A DNA stretch of 64,000 bases from Paracoccaceae bacterium. Its GTDB lineage: Bacteria; Pseudomonadota; Alphaproteobacteria; Rhodobacterales; Rhodobacteraceae. Below the pieces are notes generated by a model, which ran no database searches, was not told where the DNA came from, and saw nothing but the letters and a program-made list of their open reading frames with translations. The stretch is from contig JAHDEX010000002.1 in the NCBI GenBank assembly GCA_020628545.1, forward strand, positions 1 to 64,000, written 5' to 3'. The position numbers and the translations under genes were made by a program. The stretch's first letter is position 1; the number at the start of each line of letters is the position of its first letter. This document shows positions 52,630 through 61,155 of the stretch, in pieces.

Positions 52630-53439
52630 GTGCAGATCAGTGACACCGTCCAACAAGACCTGTTGCGCGTGGCGCATCTATTGGCTGATGCCGCCCGTCC
52701 AGAGACGCTGCGGCATTTTCGGCAAGCGTCGCTGAGTGCAGAGAATAAGGACTCTGCCGGTTTTGATCCTGTGACAGAGGCCGACCGCGCCGCCGAAATG
52801 GCGATGCGCGGGGTGTTGGCGCGCGAGCGCCCGGAAGATGGTATCATCGGGGAAGAGTTTGGCGTGACCCCGGGGACCACCGGGCTGACGTGGGTCTTTG
52901 ATCCAATTGACGGAACGCGCGGTTTTATCAGCGGGACACCAACATGGGGTGTGCTGATCTCGGTCGCGGATGAGACAGGTCCACGAATGGGTATCATCGA
53001 CCAACCCTTTATTGGTGAACGCTTTGTTGGTGGGTTCGGCGTTGCGGTAAATATGGGCCCCCTCGGGAAACGCCCGTTGCAGTGCCGCAAGACAAAGGCG
53101 CTCTCTGACGCGACAATTCTGACAACCTTTCCGGAGGTCGGTTCTCCGGCAGAAGGCCGTGCTTTTCATCATGTCGCGCGGCAGGCAAAGCTGACTCGTT
53201 ACGGGATGGATTGTTATGCCTATGCGCTTGTCGCGTCGGGTCAGGTCGATCTGGTGATCGAGGCTGGTTTGCAGCCCTATGACATTCACGCACCTATCGC
53301 AGTCGTCACCGCAGCGGGCGGCATTGTCACCAACTGGCAGGGCGGTGCGGCGCATCACGGCGGGCAAGTGATTGCGGCGGCCAACCGTGATCTGCATGCG
53401 GCGGCGCTTGCGCAGCTGCAAGAAAGCTTGGCGTCTTAG
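52630..53439 (+). CDS. hisN: Histidinol-phosphatase-like inositol-monophosphatase family protein
   Basis: A 269-residue lithium-sensitive phosphatase-fold enzyme. Metal-binding motifs DPVTEADRAAEMAM, IIGEEFG (Glu), WVFDPIDGTRGFISGTPTWG and AGLQPYDIHAPIAVVTAAGG are complete. Annotated HisN proteins in actinobacteria and alphaproteobacteria belong to this branch; SuhB or CysQ-like activity cannot be excluded. GTG start at 52630 (M-Q-I-S-D). The stop overlaps the guaD stop by 4 bp. Confidence 0.85.
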   Translation: MQISDTVQQDLLRVAHLLADAARPETLRHFRQASLSAENKDSAGFDPVTEADRAAEMAMRGVLARERPEDGIIGEEFGVTPGTTGLTWVFDPIDGTRGFISGTPTWGVLISVADETGPRMGIIDQPFIGERFVGGFGVAVNMGPLGKRPLQCRKTKALSDATILTTFPEVGSPAEGRAFHHVARQAKLTRYGMDCYAYALVASGQVDLVIEAGLQPYDIHAPIAVVTAAGGIVTNWQGGAAHHGGQVIAAANRDLHAAALAQLQESLAS

Positions 53440-54731
53440 TCTGACCTCACCCGACGGCCCGCGACCCAAACGTCTTTGATCGCCCGGTCATCGCCCATCA
53501 TGATGGTCGGGAACAGCTGATCCCAAAACGTCTCCGCTTGCGCGGCGCGCTGGGCAATCACCGGTGTTGATGCGAGGTCGATGATCGCTACATCGGCAGC
53601 GGCACCGGGTGTTAGGCTGCCAATCTGACCCTGCATATGCAGCGCCCTCGCAGACCCTTCGGTAGCGAGCCATATAAGTTGGGACGCATGAAGCACATCG
53701 CCGCGCAATTGCCCGATCTCGTAGGCGGCGGCCATCGTGCGGAGCATCGAAAACGAAGATCCGCCGCCGGTGTCGGTGGCAAGGCCGACCGTCACGCCGG
53801 CCCGCGCGAGGCCAATGACATCACAAAGGCCCGAGCCAATGAAAGTATTGGAGGTTGGGCAATGGGCGATAGCAGCGCCGACCTCCGCCAGCCGCTCGAT
53901 CTCGCGCGGTTTAAGGTAAATCGCATGGCCGTAAATGCCTTTTGCACCAAGCAGTCCGTGGGCTTCATAGGTGTCGAGGTAGTCGCGGGCGCCGGGATAC
54001 AGCTCCTCCACCCAAGCGATTTCCGGCACCTGTTCGCTCAGGTGGGTTTGCATCAGACAATCAGGGTGCTCTGCCCAAAGTGCGCCAAGCGCGGATAGTT
54101 GCTCTGGCGTGGACGTAGGTGAAAAGCGTGGCGTGATGGCGTATTGGGCGCGTCCCGTCCCGTGCCACTTTTTCAAGAGCGCCTTGCTCTCGTCATAAGC
54201 GGATTGCGCCGTATCGTGCAGGTCATCGCGGGCGTTGCGGTCCATGCAGGTTTTCCCGGCAACCACAGCCATGTTGCGCGCGGCGGCTGCACTGAAAAAG
54301 GCATCCACGCTTTCGGGGTGGATGGTGCAAAAGCTCGTCAGGGTGGTTGTGCCGTGCGCGAGCGCAAGATCAAGCGTATCGGCTGCCACTGCGTCCGCAT
54401 AGTTCCGGTCGCCAAAACGGCTTTCTTCGGGAAAAGTATAGGTGTTCAGCCAGTCGATCAGCTGCTTGCCCCAGCTCGCGATCATACGGGTCTGAGGATA
54501 GTGCATGTGGGCGTCGACGAAGCCCGCCGTGATCAGTGCGTCGCCGTAGTTGGTGACCTGCGAGTTTGGGTGGGCCGCGCGAAGAGCCTCACCGTCGCCA
54601 ACTTCTACAATCTGTCCGTCGCGGATGAGTACGCCACCTGACGAGTTTTGATGGCTGACCGCTAACCAATCCTCACGCAGTGGGTCGCCTGAGAAATGCA
54701 GGGTTTGGCCGAGAAGCAACTGATCTGTCAT
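53436..54731 (-). CDS. guaD: Guanine deaminase
   Basis: A 431-residue amidohydrolase that turns guanine into xanthine. GFVDAHMHYPQTRMIASWG holds the first two zinc His, then MQTHLSEQVPEIAWV, YGHAIYLKPREIERL and GLATDTGGGSSFSMLRTM give the remaining metal and substrate residues. Complete length. Divergent from mgtE by 101 bp. Confidence 0.93.
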   Translation of the reverse strand: MTDQLLLGQTLHFSGDPLREDWLAVSHQNSSGGVLIRDGQIVEVGDGEALRAAHPNSQVTNYGDALITAGFVDAHMHYPQTRMIASWGKQLIDWLNTYTFPEESRFGDRNYADAVAADTLDLALAHGTTTLTSFCTIHPESVDAFFSAAAARNMAVVAGKTCMDRNARDDLHDTAQSAYDESKALLKKWHGTGRAQYAITPRFSPTSTPEQLSALGALWAEHPDCLMQTHLSEQVPEIAWVEELYPGARDYLDTYEAHGLLGAKGIYGHAIYLKPREIERLAEVGAAIAHCPTSNTFIGSGLCDVIGLARAGVTVGLATDTGGGSSFSMLRTMAAAYEIGQLRGDVLHASQLIWLATEGSARALHMQGQIGSLTPGAAADVAIIDLASTPVIAQRAAQAETFWDQLFPTIMMGDDRAIKDVWVAGRRVRSD

Positions 54732-54832
54732 CCCCTAGTCCTATGCGGTGCCGGTCAGGGGGTAAATCCCGCGATTGTCGTTGTGCCTTCTGGCCCACGT
54801 CCTATGTTGCAGTGAAACGGCAGGGGAAAGCA

Positions 54833-56221
54833 GTGACCGAGCCTGAGCAGATCAAATCTGAAGACGAAGACGAAATCTATGGCGTCGCGCAGACGCTGCT
54901 GGATGACGTGCTTGCGGCAGTTGAACGCGAAGACGCGGACGCCGTGGTCGCGCTTCTTGATCCCGTTCACCCCGCCGACATTGCCCATCTTTTTGAGCTG
55001 ATTGACGCTCGCCAGCGAGCCGAATTGCTGCGCCTCTGGGATGGTTACGGCGTTGGTGAGGTCCTGTCCGAACTGGATGACGTGCTGCGCGAAGAGGTCA
55101 TCGACAGTCTTGAACCCGCCGATCTGGCAGATGCGGTCCGTGACCTCGACAGTGATGATGTTGTGGACCTGATTGAAGATCTGGGCAGCGAACAGACAGA
55201 AGCTGTTCTTGATGCGCTCGACGATGCTGACCGGGTGAATGTCGAAAGGGCGCTCAGCTACCCCGAGGAATCAGCTGGCCGCCACATGCAGGTGGAGCTG
55301 GTCCGCGCGCCGGAACACTGGACCGTGGGCGAGGCGATTGATTTCCTGCGGAGTGACGGGCAGATCCTGCCTGAGCAGTTTTACCACCTGATCCTCGTTG
55401 ATCCGCGCATGAAGGCGGTAGGGTATGTCACGCTTGGTCGCGTGCTGAGCTCAAAGCGTGAGGTGTTGCTGAAAGACATCCTCGAAGACACCTTCCGGAC
55501 CTTCCATGTTGAGGAAGACGTGGAAGAGGTCGCTAATGCGATCAACCACTATCACCTGATTACAGCGCCGGTTGTGGATGACGATGACCGGATTGTCGGT
55601 GTGATCACCATCGACGACGCGATGGCGTTTCTCGATGAAGAGGCGGAAGAGGATTTGCTGCGCCTTGCAGGTGTTGTGGGTGAGACCAGTTTGGCGGACC
55701 GCGTGATGGAGACGACAAAGCAGCGATTTCCGTGGCTCGCAGTGAACTTGCTGACGGCAATCCTCGCGTCGCTGGTGATTGCAATGTTTGAAGACGTCAT
55801 TGCAGGATTGGTCGCGCTTGCGGTGCTGATGCCCATCGTGGCGTCGATGGGCGGCAACGCCGGGACTCAGTCGTTGACGGTCGCGGTGCGCGCGATTGCG
55901 ACGCGCGACCTCACCGGGTCGAACGTCTGGCGGGTGATCCGCCGTGAGGTTCTTGTGGGCCTGATCAACGGTTTGGCCTTCGCGGTGATCATGGGGATCA
56001 TCGGTGCCGTCTGGTTTGGCCAACCGATGCTGGGTGTGGTGATTGCCGTCGCGATGGTGATCAATCTTGTCGTCGCCGGGCTCGCCGGGACGGTAATCCC
56101 TGTCATTCTGGAGAAAGTCGGGATTGACCCGGCACTGGCGTCCGGCGCGTTTGTCACGACTGTGACCGATGTGGTCGGGTTCTTTGCATTTCTTGGCCTC
56201 GCAGCGATGTGGCTTCTATGA
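54833..56221 (+). CDS. mgtE: Magnesium transporter MgtE
   Basis: A 462-residue channel. Acidic N-terminal MgtE_N domain (about 25-140), two CBS domains (about 150-265; ILVDPRMKAVGYVTLGRVL and APVVDDDDRIVGVITIDDAM), then five membrane helices (from about 300), with VLMPIVASMGGNAGTQSLTVAVR lining the pore and DPALASGAFVTTVTDVVGFF near the end. GTG at 54833 with AGGGGAAA upstream is the start; longer readings run into the guaD promoter. ATGA overlap with the next gene. Confidence 0.94.
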   Translation: MTEPEQIKSEDEDEIYGVAQTLLDDVLAAVEREDADAVVALLDPVHPADIAHLFELIDARQRAELLRLWDGYGVGEVLSELDDVLREEVIDSLEPADLADAVRDLDSDDVVDLIEDLGSEQTEAVLDALDDADRVNVERALSYPEESAGRHMQVELVRAPEHWTVGEAIDFLRSDGQILPEQFYHLILVDPRMKAVGYVTLGRVLSSKREVLLKDILEDTFRTFHVEEDVEEVANAINHYHLITAPVVDDDDRIVGVITIDDAMAFLDEEAEEDLLRLAGVVGETSLADRVMETTKQRFPWLAVNLLTAILASLVIAMFEDVIAGLVALAVLMPIVASMGGNAGTQSLTVAVRAIATRDLTGSNVWRVIRREVLVGLINGLAFAVIMGIIGAVWFGQPMLGVVIAVAMVINLVVAGLAGTVIPVILEKVGIDPALASGAFVTTVTDVVGFFAFLGLAAMWLL

Positions 56222-56796
56222 CTGACCTGACAACACGCAAAGCCGACGCCCGCAAAGCTGCTTTTGCCCGACGCAAGATTGCGCATGGCATCGCGGCACA
56301 GGGTGCAGCGGCATATCTGTCTGAGGTTCTGGCCGGATATCGCGGCGTGCCGCTTGCCAGCTACATGGCGATGCGGACGGAGATTGACCCGCGTCCTGCG
56401 ATGGAAGAGGCGGCTGCGCATGGGCCTGTCGGGGTGCCTGTGATCACAGGGGCCGGGCTGCCATTGAAGTTCCGGACCTGGACACCGGGTTGCAAGATGG
56501 AAGCTGGCGAATTTGGTGCGGCAATCCCGTCGGAAGGGGAGTGGATGACGCCCGAAATTGTCATCGTACCGCTGGTCGCTTTTGATCGTCAGGGTGGCCG
56601 GCTTGGCTATGGTGGTGGGTTCTACGATCGCACGCTGGAAGCGCTGCGGTCCGTGCGTCCAACACTCGCCATCGGGTTTGCCTTTGCCGCGCAGGAAGCC
56701 GATGAGCTTCCCCTTGAGCCAACTGATCAGCCGCTTGATCTGATGGTCACAGAACGAGGCGTGATTGAATTTTCCGCAAAAGGCGCTAAAAAGTAA
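56218..56796 (+). CDS. 5-formyltetrahydrofolate cyclo-ligase
   Basis: A 192-residue enzyme that makes 5,10-methenyltetrahydrofolate from 5-formyl-THF with ATP. RKADARKAAFARRKIA at the N-terminus, PEIVIVPLVAFDRQGGRLGYGGGFYDRTL and FAAQEADELPLEPTDQPLDLMVTE give the substrate and ATP sites. Coupled to mgtE by ATGA. In other roseobacters the ymdB-type gene often follows directly; here a sugar ABC operon and the fusion gene lie between. Confidence 0.92.
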   Translation: MTDLTTRKADARKAAFARRKIAHGIAAQGAAAYLSEVLAGYRGVPLASYMAMRTEIDPRPAMEEAAAHGPVGVPVITGAGLPLKFRTWTPGCKMEAGEFGAAIPSEGEWMTPEIVIVPLVAFDRQGGRLGYGGGFYDRTLEALRSVRPTLAIGFAFAAQEADELPLEPTDQPLDLMVTERGVIEFSAKGAKK

Positions 56797-56855
56797 TTAC
56801 TTTTCAGAAACTTGAACGCCTTGGTTTACGTCGTTTCTTTTTTCTCAAATCATTC

Positions 56856-56873
56856 TTTGCAACCGGTTGCAAA
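56856..56873. promoter_or_regulatory. LacI-family operator upstream of sugar ABC operon
   Basis: TTTGCAACCGGTTGCAAA is an 18-bp exact palindrome with the central CG expected of LacI/GalR-type sites. It lies 216-233 bp before the binding-protein start, in a 292-bp gene-free leader. No LacI-type regulator gene is nearby, so the cognate regulator must be elsewhere. Confidence 0.8.
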
Positions 56874-57088
56874 ATGAAAATATCCAATTAAACTCAACCC
56901 GACTCGGGAGAGTAAGCGGGTAAGCTATGCCCTGCCGGGAAAGGGAGACGGACGTTGGAGGCGTCCGGCACAATTAACAACAGCTTTTTCTGCCTGCGGG
57001 CGATCCCCCAATGGCAGATCATCACAGTCGCGCATGCGACTTCCGGTCAAACTGGGTGATCCGGACACCCATCCTAGGGAGGAAACCA

Positions 57089-58027
57089 ATGAAAAAAGTA
57101 CTTTTGGCAGCAGGTGTTGTGTCAGCAATGGGCACAACAGCAATGGCTCAGGAAATCGGCGCGACTTTCTCGCGTTTCGATGACAACTGGCTGACCGTTC
57201 TGCGCACCGGCATGGTTGAATATGCAGGTACCATCGATGGCCTGTCATACCAGCAGGAAGACGCGACAGACGACCTTGCCAAGCAGATCGACCAGGTCAA
57301 GAACTTCGTGGCACAGGGCGTGGATGCGATCATCGTGAACATCGTTGACACATCTGCTGGTGCTGCAGTTTCCGCTGCTGCCGGCGACGTGCCACTTGTC
57401 TATGTAAACCGTGAACCAGACAACGTGAACGAATTGCCACCAACCCAGGCTTTCGTGGCGTCTAACGAAATCGAATCCGGCACATTGTCCGCATTCCAGA
57501 TCTGCCAGAACCTGCGTGCAGAAGGCAAAGGCAACGGCGCACGGGGCTACCTGATGAACGGTCAGCTGTCCAACCAGGCTGCTGTGCAGCGGTCCAAGGA
57601 CGTCTATGACGTGATCGGCATGGACATGTGTAACTTCATGGAAATCATCGATGAAGCACCCGCCAACTGGTCCCGCGACGAAGCACAGGACTTGATGACC
57701 AACTGGATGTCATCCGGTGAGCCGTTCGACTTCGTTCTGGCCAACAACGATGAGATGGCAATCGGCGCAATCCAAGCGATGAAAGCCAATGGCATCGACA
57801 TGGCAGACGTTCAGGTTGGCGGCGTCGACGCATCACAGGACGCACTGCTGGCGATGGCTGCAGGCGACTATGACGTGACGGTGTTCCAGGACTCTGTTGG
57901 TCAGGGCACAGGCTCCATCGATGCGGCGATCAAGCTGATCAACGGCGAAGATGTCGATTCCAAAGTCTACATCCCATTCGTGCTGGTGACCCCAGAGAAC
58001 ATGGGTGACTTCCTCGATAAAAACTAA
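57089..58027 (+). CDS. Sugar ABC transporter substrate-binding protein (MglB/RbsB-type)
   Basis: A 312-residue receptor with signal peptide ending TAMA-Q. IGATFSRFDDNWLTVLRTGM, VDAIIVNIVDTSAGAAV, VPLVYVNREPDN and FDFVLANNDEMAIGAIQAM follow the periplasmic-binding type 1 sugar fold. The IGxTxxxFDDNxLTxLR start resembles inositol/rhizopine or galactose receptors; the ligand is uncertain. GGGAGG precedes the ATG; a start at 57011 is rejected. A stable hairpin follows the gene before the permease gene. Confidence 0.92.
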   Translation: MKKVLLAAGVVSAMGTTAMAQEIGATFSRFDDNWLTVLRTGMVEYAGTIDGLSYQQEDATDDLAKQIDQVKNFVAQGVDAIIVNIVDTSAGAAVSAAAGDVPLVYVNREPDNVNELPPTQAFVASNEIESGTLSAFQICQNLRAEGKGNGARGYLMNGQLSNQAAVQRSKDVYDVIGMDMCNFMEIIDEAPANWSRDEAQDLMTNWMSSGEPFDFVLANNDEMAIGAIQAMKANGIDMADVQVGGVDASQDALLAMAAGDYDVTVFQDSVGQGTGSIDAAIKLINGEDVDSKVYIPFVLVTPENMGDFLDKN

Positions 58028-58045
58028 GGTCGATATCGACAGACT

Positions 58046-58073
58046 TCTGGCGGCGCATGTGTGCGCCGCCAGA
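58046..58073 (+). terminator. Stable hairpin between binding-protein and permease genes
   Basis: Exact 12-bp stem TCTGGCGGCGCA (58046-58057) / TGCGCCGCCAGA (58062-58073) with a TGTG loop, no strong T-run after it. Likely protects the upstream mRNA or lets only part of transcripts go on, raising binding-protein levels relative to the permease. Confidence 0.7.
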
Positions 58074-58104
58074 TCCATTTAGCCAAAAATCTGGGGGCGC
58101 GAGC

Positions 58105-59178
58105 ATGGCTGACACAACCCAAGGCACCGGCGGACTGACCTTCGACAAATCAAAAAGGTCGTGGCCGAATGAGCTGAACATTCTCCTTGCGCTGATCATC
58201 ATCATCGCTGTGTTTGAGGCGATCGGGCAACTTGCACCCTACATGAACGGTCAGAGCTTCCTTTTCGATACGAAGGACCGGTTCGACAGCATTTTTAACG
58301 AAGCGCGACTGCAGATCATCATCCTGCAAGTCGCGATTATCGGGATCATCGCGCTTGGCGTGACCCAGGTAATCATCACGGCAGGGATCGACCTGTCTTC
58401 CGGCCCCCTCGTGGCGGCGACGGCGATGATCGCGATGAGTTTCGCACAGGTTGGCGAAGTGAACGGTTTCCCGAACCCCAAAGCCTTGTTCGGCCCTTGG
58501 GCCATGGACCTGCCGGTGATCGTGCCGGTTGTGATCGGACTGGCATTTGGCGCGGTCATAGGGATCATCAACGGCACGTTTATCGCCTATTTCCGCATCC
58601 CACCGTTCATCGCTACGCTGGGCATGTTCTTGTTCTGCCGTGGCATTGCGCTGTGGTGGTCAGGCGGTAACCCGGTGTCCTTCCCAACGGATGCTTATGC
58701 TTGGATCGGCTCCGGCATGATGCCGGTGGTTTGGTTTGTCGCCTTGGCGATCATCTTCCAGCTCATCATGAGTTATACCGTCTACGGCAAACACACCTAC
58801 GCGATCGGCTCCAACGAAGAAGCGGCACGTATGTCGGGCATCAACGTGCGCCGTCATAAGGTGCTTGTTTACATGATCGCCTCGATGCTCGCGGCCTTTG
58901 CCGGTATCGTGCTGAGTTCCAAGGCCGTGACGGCGCAGGCCGGCATGGGCGAATTCTACGAACTTTTCGCCATCGCAATGGCCGTGATCGGTGGCATCAG
59001 TCTGCAAGGTGGGCGCGGGTCCATCATTGGCACGGTTCTGGGGGCGATGGTTCTCGGGGTGATCCGGTCTGGCTTCACCTACATCAAGCTCGACGGGTCG
59101 TATCAATTGATGGCGATGGGCGCGATCATTGTCGCAGCCGTGATCCTTGACCAGTACCGACAACGAAACCGCGCTTAG
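58105..59178 (+). CDS. Sugar ABC transporter permease (RbsC/FrcC-type)
   Basis: A 357-residue permease with about nine to ten helices. GVTQVIITAGIDLSSGPLVAATAMIA and RIPPFIATLGMFLFCRGIALWWSGG are the conserved parts of the BPD_transp_2 family, with GSNEEAARMSGINVRRHKVLVYM as the ATPase contact loop. A GGGGGCGC site precedes the ATG at 58105. Forms the transporter with the genes on either side. Confidence 0.92.
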   Translation: MADTTQGTGGLTFDKSKRSWPNELNILLALIIIIAVFEAIGQLAPYMNGQSFLFDTKDRFDSIFNEARLQIIILQVAIIGIIALGVTQVIITAGIDLSSGPLVAATAMIAMSFAQVGEVNGFPNPKALFGPWAMDLPVIVPVVIGLAFGAVIGIINGTFIAYFRIPPFIATLGMFLFCRGIALWWSGGNPVSFPTDAYAWIGSGMMPVVWFVALAIIFQLIMSYTVYGKHTYAIGSNEEAARMSGINVRRHKVLVYMIASMLAAFAGIVLSSKAVTAQAGMGEFYELFAIAMAVIGGISLQGGRGSIIGTVLGAMVLGVIRSGFTYIKLDGSYQLMAMGAIIVAAVILDQYRQRNRA

Positions 59179-59191
59179 GGAGGGCGTTGAA

Positions 59192-59968
59192 ATGAGCGAT
59201 GACATCGTACTTGAGACACGCAACCTGACAAAACACTACGGCGGTGTGCAGGCCCTCAACAACGCGAACTTCACCCTGCGCAAGGGTGAACACGTGGCCA
59301 TCATGGGCGACAACGGCGCGGGCAAGTCAACCTTCGTGCGTCAGATCACCGGGGTAGAGCAACGCACGAGCGGGGACATCATCTTTGACGGCAAGCCTGT
59401 GCACTTCACCGGCCCAATCGACGCGCGCGAGGCGGGGATCGAAGCCGTGTTCCAGACATTGGCTTTAGCCGACCACCTTGATGTCCCGGATAACCTGTTC
59501 CTGGGCCGCGAAAAGACGAAGTTCGATTGGTTGGGTCCATTCCGGCTGCTCGACTACAAAGCGATGCGCAACGACACGCTTGCCGCCTTGGACCGGACCG
59601 GCGTGAAAATCCCGAACATAAAGAACACCATTGAGCGGATGTCCGGCGGTCAGCGCCAGTGCGTGGCGATCGCGCGCACAGCGAGCTTTGCTTCGAAGCT
59701 GACCATCATGGACGAACCGACCGCAGCGCTGGGCGTTCAGGAAACCGCGCAGGTCGAAAACATCATTCGCACCTTGAAAGAGCAGGGGGAGCCGCTGATC
59801 CTCGTGTCCCACAACATGCGGCAGGTGATGGATCTGGTAGACCGTATCGTTGTCTTCCGACGCGGGCGCATCTGCGCGGATCTGCGGAAGGAAGAAACCG
59901 ACGGCAACGATGTGGTGGCCTACATCACCGGCGCAAAGACCGGCAAAGGGTTCGAAGACGCTGCATAA
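59192..59968 (+). CDS. Sugar ABC transporter ATP-binding protein (single ATPase domain)
   Basis: A 258-residue ATPase. Walker A GDNGAGKST, signature RMSGGQRQCVAIART, Walker B LTIMDEPTAALG, H-loop VSHNM. Unlike RbsA or MglA, it has one nucleotide-binding domain, as in the rhizobial FrcA, so it should act as homodimer. AGGGAGGG precedes the ATG at 59192. The stop directly abuts the stop of the convergent fusion gene. Confidence 0.92.
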   Translation: MSDDIVLETRNLTKHYGGVQALNNANFTLRKGEHVAIMGDNGAGKSTFVRQITGVEQRTSGDIIFDGKPVHFTGPIDAREAGIEAVFQTLALADHLDVPDNLFLGREKTKFDWLGPFRLLDYKAMRNDTLAALDRTGVKIPNIKNTIERMSGGQRQCVAIARTASFASKLTIMDEPTAALGVQETAQVENIIRTLKEQGEPLILVSHNMRQVMDLVDRIVVFRRGRICADLRKEETDGNDVVAYITGAKTGKGFEDAA

Positions 59969-61000
59969 TTAGCTGGTGCGCTGCGCAATCACGTGTGCGG
60001 CCGCCTGGTCCAGGATTTGCCAATCGTGGGGGCTTGTAACCAACGCCTCTTGGAAGCCGCGCATATTGTCGGGCTCGTCAATCAAGATGACCCACCCGCT
60101 GACATCCACATGCCGAAGCAAACGTGCAAATGACTCATATCGCGTCGCCTCTGGCAGCATGTGCAGCGTGCGGTCAAACAAGAGGACGTCAAAGGTCCCC
60201 GTGGGTTGGTAGCTTTCCAAGTCGGCAACGACGCCTTCAACCGCACGTCCCAAACGTTCGGCTCCTGATATCATGTCCGCAATCCCATTCGGGGAAAGAT
60301 CAACGCCCAGAACGTGATGCCCCCGCTCCGCGATGAAAAGTGCATCGCGCCCTTGACCGCAGCCCACATCCAGCACCCGCAAAGGCCAGCCAGTCTGAGT
60401 TTCAAAGAAGTCCACGACGATGGCCCCGGGCTGTCCAAGGGCATTCTTCGTTTCTCTGTAGAGCTTGTCGTAGTCACAGGGGATGTAAAGCCCGTAGATC
60501 TCGGCATCCGCGGTTGCAGATGCTTCATCCGAGACGAACCCGTTCTTGGTCAGAACCCGCGCGGAGGCACCATTGTCGCGACTGACCCCGCCCCAAAGCT
60601 GCACGGCATCGCCTTGCTTGCGGAACCAAGCCACAAGCCCTGCGATTAGCTCCGTCGCGTAACCGTGTCCCCATGCGGCCTCAGCCAGCAGGTAACCAAT
60701 GTGGAAGGTGTCCGGGTACATCTCACCAGGCGCGCGCGCGAGGATCACCAAACCAACAAGATCCGCGCCCGTGGCGCGGACCGTGAGAACCGTACTTTCA
60801 GCTTGGCGTGCTGTGGTCCAATCGCTGATTTCAGCTGGATGCGAAAGCTGCATCGACGGTGGAAGATGCGCCAAAACCGGTGGCGTGAGTACGCCTATCA
60901 GGTCGCGCGACAAAGCGGCGCGCTCCTCCGAGGATGCGATCACGTCATCCCAAACCGCGACGGTCAGTCGGTCGGTCTCAAATCGAATGCCTTCCGACAT
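59969..61000 (-). CDS. GNAT acetyltransferase - SAM methyltransferase fusion
   Basis: A 343-residue two-domain protein. Residues about 1-175 are a RimJ/RimL-type GNAT domain (ETDRLTVAVWDD, GYLLAEAAWGHGYATELIAGLV, NGASARVLTKNGFV). Residues about 190-343 are a class I methyltransferase with motif I VLDVGCGQGRDALFIAERG and GVDLSPNGIADMI, similar to TehB-like enzymes. No gap or frameshift is seen between them, so the fusion is likely real. Start at MSEGIRFE; a GTG nine bases earlier is possible. Convergent with the sugar ABC genes. Substrate unknown. Confidence 0.85.
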   Translation of the reverse strand: MSEGIRFETDRLTVAVWDDVIASSEERAALSRDLIGVLTPPVLAHLPPSMQLSHPAEISDWTTARQAESTVLTVRATGADLVGLVILARAPGEMYPDTFHIGYLLAEAAWGHGYATELIAGLVAWFRKQGDAVQLWGGVSRDNGASARVLTKNGFVSDEASATADAEIYGLYIPCDYDKLYRETKNALGQPGAIVVDFFETQTGWPLRVLDVGCGQGRDALFIAERGHHVLGVDLSPNGIADMISGAERLGRAVEGVVADLESYQPTGTFDVLLFDRTLHMLPEATRYESFARLLRHVDVSGWVILIDEPDNMRGFQEALVTSPHDWQILDQAAAHVIAQRTS

Positions 61001-61155
61001 TGTGGCCACCCCGCATCATAAATTCGCTTGGATCCAAAGCCTACGCAGTCACGCGTCTTTGCTGCAACCATTGGAAAGGTGTGACGCAGATGATGCGGGC
61101 GCCAATTCTAACTTTGGTCTAGCGCTTTGCTGCGCCACCGCCTAAGCCCCTCACC

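Noticed and set aside
57011-57088. Earlier start for the sugar-binding protein gene
   Set aside because: GGGAGG directly before 57089 and a proper signal peptide from there; upstream residues do not look like a leader.
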